A stretch of 32,366 bases of DNA. Source: Bacteroidota bacterium. Its GTDB lineage: Bacteria; Bacteroidota; Bacteroidia; Bacteroidales; FEN-979. The notes under the pieces were generated by a model. The model saw only the letters and a list, made by a program, of their open reading frames with translations, ran no database searches and had not been told where the DNA came from. Below are positions 8,321 through 16,627 of the stretch, one piece after another. The stretch covers positions 1-32,366 of the forward strand of contig VGGL01000023.1 of NCBI GenBank assembly GCA_016868575.1. Reading direction: 5' to 3'. The position numbers were made by a program, and so were the translations under genes. Within the stretch, counting starts at the first letter, position 1. Every line of letters starts with the position of its first letter.

Positions 8321-9523
8321 TTAAAGGCATATATATCTTCTCTCCAAATACTCCAACCACCTTATGAATTCCTCATTTGGTAAGTATTTTCGACATATTT
8401 TAAAAAATCGTTCATAGGTCACGCCCTGAACCCTATCCCGATATTCAGGTTTCAACAACTCCTGATATCCCGAGATAACTTCGGTGAAGTGGATATTCCC
8501 TTCAGGGTAAAAGGTTAAGGAATGGAAATGACTATACTTTGGTTTATCTTCAATCAGGATACTCTCTCCCAATAATTGGTTCCTCCATACCTGACGGTAG
8601 TCATCTTGTTTTAGAAGAGAGAGAATACCTTTTTGAAAAACCCCGGATTTGCAAGATCGTCGGTAATAAAGGGAAGTCTCATCTTCTACATCCCTCTTTT
8701 CCTTTGATCCATTCTTTAATTCATAGGATCGTTCTGTGTATTTGACTTCAATCCCTAGTATTCCTTCTGAACCATCAACATGTCGGTATTCAATATAAGT
8801 ATCAAAGGAGGTTCTATCATCCAAATATTTAGACGGAGGAATTTCCGGATATTCAATTTTTAAAAGAGTGATCTGTTCGATAATACCACCAAGGATCTCA
8901 TTGAACACCTGTTTCCCAAATTCCTTATCCCGGTCCAACGGTATAAAAAAATTGAACGGGATATGTTCACTCCGAAGTAAATTACAATACAATGGTTTCC
9001 GAAAACCCGGATACCGGTTTTTAACTGAAGAAAAAATATAGAATCCCGAATAAAAATTCATACCCTTTTTACCATCTTCATCCAGAAGAACATTGATATA
9101 CCTATCAAACCAGACTTTTAAAACCTCGGAACGGAATCGGGATTGATGATTCCTACAATTTCTTTTGAAATCATAATCGGAAAGGTACTGGTTCTTGGAC
9201 AAGACACGAACCCAGTCCTCGATCTTGGTTTTTTCATATTTTGAAAGGGTTTTTAGATCAATCTTTTGAAGAGATTCAAGAATAGTCGGTTTAATATCCA
9301 TATGTACTAATACAGGCTGAAGTCTGTACCATTTTGGATCTAGTGTGAAGCTTGACCAATATGATTCAAATGATGGTATTATTTTTTCCCCACCGTCCCA
9401 ATCATCCAAATCGAACTTCATAAAAGAAAATTTCTTGATAAACATGGTGGTTCCGTCAACCGAGATGCGGAATATTTTTTCTTCACCACCTTCAATTCCA
9501 AAATGTAATACCAGTTCTTCCAT
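8321..9523 (-). CDS. Putative PD-(D/E)XK restriction endonuclease-like protein (resembles the PGN_0703 type)
   Basis: 400 aa; SFDTYIEYRHVDGSEGILGIEVKYTE (candidate D241...E259-V-K261) then YRQVWRNQLLGESI, a pattern of PD-(D/E)XK nuclease-like proteins. Start is 3 nt after the upstream gene's stop. Confidence 0.65.
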   Translation of the reverse strand: MEELVLHFGIEGGEEKIFRISVDGTTMFIKKFSFMKFDLDDWDGGEKIIPSFESYWSSFTLDPKWYRLQPVLVHMDIKPTILESLQKIDLKTLSKYEKTKIEDWVRVLSKNQYLSDYDFKRNCRNHQSRFRSEVLKVWFDRYINVLLDEDGKKGMNFYSGFYIFSSVKNRYPGFRKPLYCNLLRSEHIPFNFFIPLDRDKEFGKQVFNEILGGIIEQITLLKIEYPEIPPSKYLDDRTSFDTYIEYRHVDGSEGILGIEVKYTERSYELKNGSKEKRDVEDETSLYYRRSCKSGVFQKGILSLLKQDDYRQVWRNQLLGESILIEDKPKYSHFHSLTFYPEGNIHFTEVISGYQELLKPEYRDRVQGVTYERFFKICRKYLPNEEFIRWLEYLERRYICL

Positions 9524-9526
9524 CTG

Positions 9527-10459
9527 CTAAAATGTCCTTTTAAGTTCCGATTCGATTGAAATTCCAGTGGATAATGTAAGGAACAATGGTGAACAGAAAA
9601 AATATTTTCTATTCTTGTTTAACTCTCCTATCAACCAGGATAGTTTTATTTTATCCATTTTTAGCAATGATGAAAACATATCGACACGTTTATTCCAAAT
9701 ATTCCCTGTAGGAATTATAATATTTTCATGTTTAAATTTGACTTCAAAGGTTATTTCTTCATCAGAAGAAGAATCTTCAAATAATTTAAACTTAACTTTC
9801 ATGTGATTTATTCCGACAGGTCGACCTCCTGTGTTCTCCAGTGTCAGGTAAATTATACACCTATATGAAGTTTCATTATGTTCAACAAAATGAATGGATT
9901 CAACATTATAACTTGATAAAATCCTGTACTCTGGTATCACATTCTTGTTATCCCATAACATCAAATCCAAGTCATAACGGGTAGAAAAATCAGTTCGGGA
10001 GTTTTTTCTGACCAGTGAAATATTCTGGTATGAATTCTTTTCTTTTCCATTGGGATGATATGTCTTATAATTCCTGATGATATGGGGCTTATCCATTGAA
10101 GGGGGAATATGTATGATACTTAAAGAATGACCCTGATACCGCATATCAAAAGTATTAATCTCAAAAAGACGATCAACCCGTTTGTTTATAAGGTTCACAA
10201 TATCAGATGGATCGACCGGTAAAGTACTATCCTTGAATTCCTTTGTTTTTTCATCATACCCAATGACAATAATCCCGTCCGGACCGAAAGTATTGACCAT
10301 TGAAGTCGTGTCCTTGACAAATTCTTGGATGTCTCTTTCTTTTTTAAGATCATACCACTCCCGTTTGAAATCGAACTTGGAATTTTCGACCGTAAGTCCG
10401 CTGCTTGATTGTTCGATATAAGATGAAACTATCCTTTCAATATCTTCCTTTGTCGTCAT
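9527..10459 (-). CDS. Schlafen/AlbA_2-type ATP-binding domain protein
   Basis: 310 aa; SKFDFKREWYDLKKERDIQEFVKDTTSMVNTFGPDGIIVIGYDEKTKEFKDS...DIVNLINKRVDRLFE...YQGHSLSIIHIPPSMDKPHIIR, the AlbA_2 pattern (E/D-F-K, A/S-x-xNT-GG-like), followed by a beta-rich C-terminal region. Confidence 0.8.
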   Translation of the reverse strand: MTTKEDIERIVSSYIEQSSSGLTVENSKFDFKREWYDLKKERDIQEFVKDTTSMVNTFGPDGIIVIGYDEKTKEFKDSTLPVDPSDIVNLINKRVDRLFEINTFDMRYQGHSLSIIHIPPSMDKPHIIRNYKTYHPNGKEKNSYQNISLVRKNSRTDFSTRYDLDLMLWDNKNVIPEYRILSSYNVESIHFVEHNETSYRCIIYLTLENTGGRPVGINHMKVKFKLFEDSSSDEEITFEVKFKHENIIIPTGNIWNKRVDMFSSLLKMDKIKLSWLIGELNKNRKYFFCSPLFLTLSTGISIESELKRTF

Positions 10460-12533
10460 AATCTATGTGATTGATCTCTTTTCGAAATTGTTTTAACTCT
10501 CCCTTTGGCACGATCAAAACTTCTGAGGTATCAAAATCTATTGTATCCCGTCTTATCAGTAAATCCTTGGCATAACCAGTCAGAGATACATCAGGTACAA
10601 GAAGATCGCGTTCTTCCTGGGATATCAATTCCTTTTTCAGCATTTTGTCAGCAACCAGTCGGTAATAGCCGGCCATGTCAGGTTTCAGGCGACCGTTTTC
10701 GAAAGAGCGCATGAACCATTTGGGCCGTGGGACGATACTGGCGAGGAAGATGGCTTCTGACAGGGTGAGTTGCGATACATCTTTATTGAAGTAGAACATG
10801 GAGGCCTCCTGCGCGCCGTAGACCATCGGTCCCCATTCGATGATGTTGAGGTAAACCTCGTACATCCTTTCTTTCGACGACAGTCTGTTGGTTTCCATCA
10901 GCCAGACGATCAGGATCTCCTCGAGTTTCCGGGCGATGGTCTTGTTCCGGTTCAGAAAGACATTTTTCACCAGTTGCATGGAGATGGTGCTGCCCCCACG
11001 GGCAAAGCGTTTGGCTTTGATGTTGGCTGTGACGGATCCCTCAATGGATTCCATGCTGAATCCATTGTGATTGAAAAAGCCCCCATCTTCGGAGGTCATC
11101 ACGGCAGATCTCAGGTATGGAGATATTTGATCTAATCTCCTGAAGTTTGGATTTTGCGGGCCAACCAGGAACGACCGGACAGGCGCCCCGTACTCATAAG
11201 CGGTATAGGTGAATGTGTCGTTGATCATGGTGAAGTTGGTCCTGCCGAAATGGATGATCCTGAAATTCTTCTTTTTCAGCACTGATTCAACATGCACAGA
11301 ATCAGGATGGTCGATATCCACAAAACATTTCAGGTGATAGCTGAGGGTTCCGGTGGTCTTGATCCCGCGCAGGTTCACAAACAAGCCGGGAGGAAGGGAT
11401 TCGAAGAGTTCATCGGAAAGGAAAGGTTTCTTGTTCAGGATGAGCGTGACCTGTCTGCGTGGTTTCGGCTGGTACCTAAGGTATGGATATAGCTTCAGCC
11501 TGTTAAACTGTACCGCGGTCAGGCTGTCCATTTCAAAATAATTCTCTCCGGCATGAAGCACATACTGCACAACGAGGTTATCGAAGGCCACTTCTTCCTT
11601 TGATATCCTTGGGTGGTTGATCTGAAACCCGTGTATGGCTGCCCCGCCTTTTAAGGTAAAGACATCATTGGAATATGCATTTCCATACAGACTGAATGTG
11701 ATCGAGTCAAAAGCCAGGTCACCGCCCCACTTGTATTTCAGGTAAGGGATGACGACCTTCTCCTCCCCTATTCCATGCCACCGGAAGATGGCGATCCGGT
11801 TACCGGCATCCAGCCTGCCTTCGAACACCCAGGAGATCGTATCCTTGTCCTCCACCGCGATCACATCCGATTTGAAACGATGGTCGGTGATGGAAAAATC
11901 ATCGATATGGAGCAATACCGGGTGGTTATTCTCGGTATATCTGCAGTTGAAATTGATGATCCGTATCGAGGCCGGGACCTTGTCGAAGATGACATTAAAC
12001 AACCGGTTGACACGCTCGTTGTAGGGAGAGGTGGATGTGATGACGGTATCCCTCTTTTGCTCTTTCTTCTTCGGGATCAGGAACCCGTAGTTATTCAGGC
12101 TATCGTTGCGGACCACATTGATGAGGGTGTTTTCGAGCAGGAAATCCTTCAGGTTGATCCTTGCCAGCAGGAGGCTGAAGAAACCCAGTTTGGCTCTGAT
12201 CCTGCAGGTTTTAAAGAGGGTATCACCGTCGATCGGGCGCAGGGAGAGGGAATCAACTTCAAAAGTGCTGAAGCCGCTCAGGTGTATCCGACCGATCTTC
12301 AGTTCCGCCTGGTGCGCCTCATTGAAACTCCGGATCTTGCTCCTTGCCAGGCCATTGATGATGGGGTTCCGGAACAGGAAGAGGAGGAGAATGATCAGGA
12401 TGAAAGAGGCTCCTGCAATCAATATCACCCGGAGGATGATCCGTTTATGGTGGATGATGAAACCGGTGATCACCAATAACAGCCAGGTGATATTATCGAA
12501 GTCAAAAATGGATTTTAGTTTTTCTTTGATCAT
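10437..12533 (-). CDS. Transglycosylase (GT51) with N-terminal TM and AsmA-like region
   Basis: 698 aa; C-terminal half RSAVMTSEDGGFFNHNGF...RGGSTISMQLVKNVFLNRNKTIARKLEEILIVWLMETNRLSSKERMYEVYLNIIEWGPMVYGAQEASMFYF (GT51). N-terminal half has a TM and AsmA-like FRNPIINGLARSKIRSFNEAHQAELKIGRIHLSGFSTFEVDSLSL. Confidence 0.88.
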   Translation of the reverse strand: MIKEKLKSIFDFDNITWLLLVITGFIIHHKRIILRVILIAGASFILIILLLFLFRNPIINGLARSKIRSFNEAHQAELKIGRIHLSGFSTFEVDSLSLRPIDGDTLFKTCRIRAKLGFFSLLLARINLKDFLLENTLINVVRNDSLNNYGFLIPKKKEQKRDTVITSTSPYNERVNRLFNVIFDKVPASIRIINFNCRYTENNHPVLLHIDDFSITDHRFKSDVIAVEDKDTISWVFEGRLDAGNRIAIFRWHGIGEEKVVIPYLKYKWGGDLAFDSITFSLYGNAYSNDVFTLKGGAAIHGFQINHPRISKEEVAFDNLVVQYVLHAGENYFEMDSLTAVQFNRLKLYPYLRYQPKPRRQVTLILNKKPFLSDELFESLPPGLFVNLRGIKTTGTLSYHLKCFVDIDHPDSVHVESVLKKKNFRIIHFGRTNFTMINDTFTYTAYEYGAPVRSFLVGPQNPNFRRLDQISPYLRSAVMTSEDGGFFNHNGFSMESIEGSVTANIKAKRFARGGSTISMQLVKNVFLNRNKTIARKLEEILIVWLMETNRLSSKERMYEVYLNIIEWGPMVYGAQEASMFYFNKDVSQLTLSEAIFLASIVPRPKWFMRSFENGRLKPDMAGYYRLVADKMLKKELISQEERDLLVPDVSLTGYAKDLLIRRDTIDFDTSEVLIVPKGELKQFRKEINHIDYDDKGRY

Positions 12534-12543
12534 CTTCGTTATT

Positions 12544-13566
12544 TTAAGGACCTCTCCCCTTACTCCCCCTCTCCTTAAAGGAGAGGGGGTTGGGGGGTGA
12601 GGTCATTGAAGAATTGGGTTGGGGGGTGAGGTCATTGCTGATATGGGGTTGGGGGGTGAGGTCATTGAACGGATGTTCTTTCCTGAAATCCGGCCGGTAG
12701 TGTCCCTGGCTTTCCAGTTCCTGGATCCAGCCGTTATTCATTCCAAGCTCATCCATATATCTTACTACTTCTTCATATTCGCTTCTTTTCAATGTTCTTC
12801 CAAGTACCGGGTGACCGGTCACACAAGATGTCGGGTAATACTGCGACATCAGGGAGATGTGAAGTTTCGGGGAAACTTCCTCTGCGATCCACTTCAGTGC
12901 CGTTTTACTGTTTTCGACATGTCCCGGAAGAACCAGATGCCGGATCAGGATCCCGGAAATTGCTTCATCATTTTCATTAAGATGCAAAGCAGAGCCTTTC
13001 TGGCGGTACATCTCCTTCAGCGCCATCAGCGCGATTTCAGGATAGTCTTCCGCGTTGGAGTATTCCCTTGCAAGCATGGGATCTGAGTATTTAAAATCCG
13101 GAAGATATACATCAATGATCCCCTCTAAAGTACGTAACGTGTCGACGCTGTCGTATCCGTTGGAGTTATAAACCGTGATGGGCTTATATCCAAGGTTGTT
13201 CAATTCCTGAATAATGCTTTTTATCTGAGGTACAACGTGAGAAGCAGAGACGAAGCCAACGGCATGACAGCCTTTATCAAGGTAGTAAGTAATCTGGGAG
13301 ATCAATTCGTCTGCGTCCATGTCATTCTCAGATCGATCTCTGTTCCGGCTTATCTGGTAATTCTGGCAATAGATGCATTGGAGATTGCAGTTGGTGAAGA
13401 AAATGTTGCAGATACCGTGTCTGCCGCTGATCACCGGCTCCTCACCGTGGTGATCGCAGATGGAAGATATCAGGTAACCGGCAGAAGTCTTGCAATACCC
13501 GAGTTCTCCTTCGAGGCGGTTGACGCCGCATTGGCGAGGGCAGAAGGTGCAGTTGGATGAATTCAT
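12544..13566 (-). CDS. PflA-like radical SAM protein with repeat-derived C-terminal extension
   Basis: 340 aa; CTFCPRQCGVNR, HHGEEPVISGRHGICNIFFTNCNLQCIYCQNYQISR (CxxxCxxC). The last ~35-40 aa are encoded by repeats. Confidence 0.9.
   Translation of the reverse strand: MNSSNCTFCPRQCGVNRLEGELGYCKTSAGYLISSICDHHGEEPVISGRHGICNIFFTNCNLQCIYCQNYQISRNRDRSENDMDADELISQITYYLDKGCHAVGFVSASHVVPQIKSIIQELNNLGYKPITVYNSNGYDSVDTLRTLEGIIDVYLPDFKYSDPMLAREYSNAEDYPEIALMALKEMYRQKGSALHLNENDEAISGILIRHLVLPGHVENSKTALKWIAEEVSPKLHISLMSQYYPTSCVTGHPVLGRTLKRSEYEEVVRYMDELGMNNGWIQELESQGHYRPDFRKEHPFNDLTPQPHISNDLTPQPNSSMTSPPNPLSFKERGSKGRGP
12565..12589. repeat. Perfect GC-rich palindrome CCCCCTCTCCTT-A-AAGGAGAGGGGG
   Basis: 12-bp perfect arms around one base, read directly; lies within the 3' end of the radical SAM ORF. 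Confidence 0.95.
12591..12667. repeat. Three direct copies of TGGGGGGTGAGGTCATTG (spaced 29 and 30 bp)
   Basis: Copies at 12591-12608, 12620-12637 and 12650-12667. Confidence 0.95.
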
Positions 13567-13628
13567 AATTACGAATTACTAATTACAAATGACGTGGGCA
13601 TAATTTGTACTTTTGAGTCGGTTTTTTT

Positions 13629-13705
13629 TGCCACTAAAACACAAAAACACTAAAGAACACCAAGATTATCAGCACTTTATATTGTGTCTTGGTGATTTGG
13701 TGGCA
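13629..13705. repeat. Imperfect inverted repeat, CACTAAAACAC-type intergenic element
   Basis: Left TGCCACTAAAACACAAAAACACTAAAGAACACCAAGA; right arm TCTTGGTGATTTGGTGGCA reverse-complements to TGCCACCAAATCACCAAGA. Confidence 0.75.
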
Positions 13706-13728
13706 GCATATCATCCTAAACAAAAGTA

Positions 13729-14376
13729 ATGATAAATCACAATCAGATAAAACACATCATCTGGGATTACAACGGCACCTTGCTCAATGATGCTTGGCTG
13801 AGTGTGGAGATCATCAACTCGATGCTTTCGGCACGGGGCAAACCTACCCTCACCCTGGATCAATACCGCGAAGTATTTGATTTTCCGGTAAAAGACTATT
13901 ACCAAAAAGTCGGGTTTGATTTCGAGGAAGAGCCTTTTGAAGTCACCGGGCTGGAGTTCATCATCCTGTATAATGAGCGGAAGCATGAATGCCACTTGCA
14001 TGCGGGTGCGATGGATGTATTACAATCCATTCACCAGAAAGGCTTCGGGCAATCGATCCTGTCGGCGCGCCAGGAGGACGAATTGCAGGACGAACTTGAT
14101 TACCATGGGATATCACAATATTTTAACCATATATCAGGTTTGGAAGACAATTATGCCGATGGCAAGTTGGAACACGGGAAACGGCTTGTGGAGGCGCTTA
14201 ACATACCCAAAGACCAAATACTCTTCATCGGTGATACCGTTCATGATGCCGAAGTGGCTGAGGCCATCGGGATACCCTGTATCCTGATCCCCAACGGGCA
14301 CCATGCGGTTGAAAAACTATCGACATGCGAATGCCGGATGATGAGTGGTCTAAAGGGCATTCTTGACATTCTATAG
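13729..14376 (+). CDS. HAD-superfamily hydrolase (phosphoglycolate phosphatase-like)
   Basis: 215 aa; IIWDYNGTLLND (DxDGT-like with Y-N substitution), SILSAR, ILFIGDTVHDAEVAEAIGIPCILIPNGHH. Confidence 0.9.
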   Translation: MINHNQIKHIIWDYNGTLLNDAWLSVEIINSMLSARGKPTLTLDQYREVFDFPVKDYYQKVGFDFEEEPFEVTGLEFIILYNERKHECHLHAGAMDVLQSIHQKGFGQSILSARQEDELQDELDYHGISQYFNHISGLEDNYADGKLEHGKRLVEALNIPKDQILFIGDTVHDAEVAEAIGIPCILIPNGHHAVEKLSTCECRMMSGLKGILDIL

Positions 14377-14391
14377 ATTATTCAGAACACT

Positions 14392-14465
14392 GATGACACG
14401 GGTGCCTTTGGCATCACAGATTACCACAGTTACATCCGTGATGATCTGTCTCAATCCGTGTCATC
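14392..14465. repeat. Inverted repeat GATGACACGG ... CCGTGTCATC
   Basis: 10-bp arms at 14392-14401 and 14456-14465, in the intergenic region between convergent genes. Confidence 0.75.
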
Positions 14466-14547
14466 GGTTTTCAGTACCCTCTGAGCTGAATTTCAATTCG
14501 TCTCTTGGCAAAAAGGTTTCAGTTTCCGGGATAAATCATTTCGTCCT

Positions 14548-16374
14548 CTACTCCGGTAACTTTATCCCTTCAATCTTCCGGTAATCAGGTATATCCTTCA
14601 AGGAGTAATAATCGATTTTCATATCGTCGACATAAAAAGGATTGGTTTTTGAAGGATTATAGAAATATATTTTCCCTGTGCCGTTTGCAGGAAAGTTTGA
14701 GGGTACGTAAACAGCAGCCTGAATCCGGGTCCATCGGTTTGTCTGTGCAAATCTTTCAAGGTAGACAGGGTTGTAACTGATGCTCTTGCCGTCAATCTGA
14801 AAATCGATGACCAGGGTAGCTTCTGTTCTTTCCTGTGGTGTTAATATCCATGCTTCAACACAGATGATCCGGTTGCTTGTGACAAACAAAGAGTCAAGTC
14901 GCTTTTCGACACCAATACTATAAGGAATGATTGTGTCTGTCCTCGACGACCGGTTTCCCTTATGTGCAATGCCCTCGAAGCGTGTCCGCGTGTTCATCCA
15001 GCCCTGATCGGTTTCCATATCGGTAGAAAGCGTTGTTTCAGCAATGATGCCTTCTACAGGCAGGTATACTCTTGCTTTCTGATGAACGCTCAAGAAAGAA
15101 TCCATGAATATCTCCGAGGTGATATCGGAGGGTGGGTAAATCCATCGTGTGTGCTGATAGAACTGAAAAATATTAAGACCCATAAGGAAAATGACTGTTA
15201 TCGAGAGAAGACGTTTAAATGACTTGGCTTGGATCACCTTGTAAAGATGAAGTAAAAGAATTCCAACCACGACGTATATATCAATGAAGACACGCTGTCC
15301 GCATTTAGAAGCATAATACCAGACCCACCAGCAGGAGGTGATATAAATAAAGATAACAAGGAACGCAAGAAGCCAATAAAACCTGTATCGGTTTTGCCTG
15401 AACAGGCCAATCAATCCTGCAAGAGAAATGAAGGCCATGGGAGTATAGATGAACCATCCACGATTGAAACCGAATAGGATGTTCAGGACATTTGGTTTCA
15501 GTATATCGAGCCTCTCTGCTCCGTAAGCATACACAAGCCATTGACCGGTCTGCAATTTCCACAGGATGAAAGGAATTGAAATGAGAATAACAGCCAGAAT
15601 ACCGCCAAATAGTAAAGTCAATGGTTCCCGAAGGACTTTCCGGAACGACGCGGCAAGGGATGCGTTACTCCCGGCCAGGAATGGGACGAGGAGCAAGATC
15701 AATCCATTTGTCGGTCTTATCATGACTATCAGGATGAAAAGCAGCAGTGAAAATATGAACCACTTATGCCTGTAGTTGTGTATGCAATGAAAAGATGTAC
15801 AAACGAATCCGGTAATTAAAGTGAAAGAGAAGACATGCGTCATGGAAGCCTCGACAATGGTAAAGAAGAGAAGGTTGGTGCCGATGGTGACTGCCAGGGT
15901 GATGAATGCTGCAGTCCGTTCATCAGCTGCGAAACACGCAAGCGCTTTCTGTAACCATCGTGCTCCTAGCCACAGGTACATCAATGCAGAAATAGCGATC
16001 AGATACTGGTAGGGTAACGAATACCCATCCATTGGATAATGCGTAAGCCAGGCTATCAGATGCCCCAGAAGAAAAAAAGGAAGCCAGATGATTGCCAGGC
16101 CGGGAAAATATTTGTTGACTTTCTTTTCACCTGCCTGGTTCCTGAATTCCTTAAAAACAGACTTATCTGAAGGATAATATTGTGCTTCATACTGTTCTAC
16201 GAAACCAAATTGAAGATCATGATAGATGAATATAGCCGGGAGGTAAGCATAGTAGCCTTTCCCATCACTGTTGATGACCCGGTCCCAGGGTTTTGCAGGT
16301 TCTTTAAATCCAAAGAAGAGCGCGATGTAGATTAAAAGAATTATCTCTGGGATATGTCTGTAAACATATTTCAT
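14548..16374 (-). CDS. Multi-pass membrane protein, GT39/ArnT-like glycosyltransferase candidate
   Basis: About 10 hydrophobic segments after MKYVYRHIPEIILLIYIALFFGF; DGKGYYAYLPAIF near the N-terminus; soluble C-terminal domain. ATG at 16374 is preferred over the ORF track start at 16431. Confidence 0.6.
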   Translation of the reverse strand: MKYVYRHIPEIILLIYIALFFGFKEPAKPWDRVINSDGKGYYAYLPAIFIYHDLQFGFVEQYEAQYYPSDKSVFKEFRNQAGEKKVNKYFPGLAIIWLPFFLLGHLIAWLTHYPMDGYSLPYQYLIAISALMYLWLGARWLQKALACFAADERTAAFITLAVTIGTNLLFFTIVEASMTHVFSFTLITGFVCTSFHCIHNYRHKWFIFSLLLFILIVMIRPTNGLILLLVPFLAGSNASLAASFRKVLREPLTLLFGGILAVILISIPFILWKLQTGQWLVYAYGAERLDILKPNVLNILFGFNRGWFIYTPMAFISLAGLIGLFRQNRYRFYWLLAFLVIFIYITSCWWVWYYASKCGQRVFIDIYVVVGILLLHLYKVIQAKSFKRLLSITVIFLMGLNIFQFYQHTRWIYPPSDITSEIFMDSFLSVHQKARVYLPVEGIIAETTLSTDMETDQGWMNTRTRFEGIAHKGNRSSRTDTIIPYSIGVEKRLDSLFVTSNRIICVEAWILTPQERTEATLVIDFQIDGKSISYNPVYLERFAQTNRWTRIQAAVYVPSNFPANGTGKIYFYNPSKTNPFYVDDMKIDYYSLKDIPDYRKIEGIKLPE

Positions 16375-16627
16375 TGATAAGAATGTTTTATGGTTTGTCT
16401 TCTCATTGCAAAATCCGGATATATTAACCACCCCGTTACCGGAGTAAATGGACCACCCTCCCTGAGATCATTGTTCTTATTTGAAACACCCTCATCAGAC
16501 GTATATGCAAATATAGGTTATTATTTCACCATACTAAACATTACTTAAAATCATGGTCTTCTATTCTGCCTGGTCAAATGCTTCTCAGAAAATATATACT
16601 TTTAGCTTCTTAAAGATGTAACAAAGT

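Noticed and set aside
11775-12479. 234-aa plus-strand ORF
   Set aside because: Antisense to the GT51/AsmA-like coding region; acidic low-complexity composition typical of a shadow ORF.
12591-12667. Possible mini-CRISPR (18-bp repeats with ~12-bp spacers)
   Set aside because: Repeats and spacers are far too short, G-rich, and in frame with the radical SAM tail; better explained as intergenic repeat expansion.
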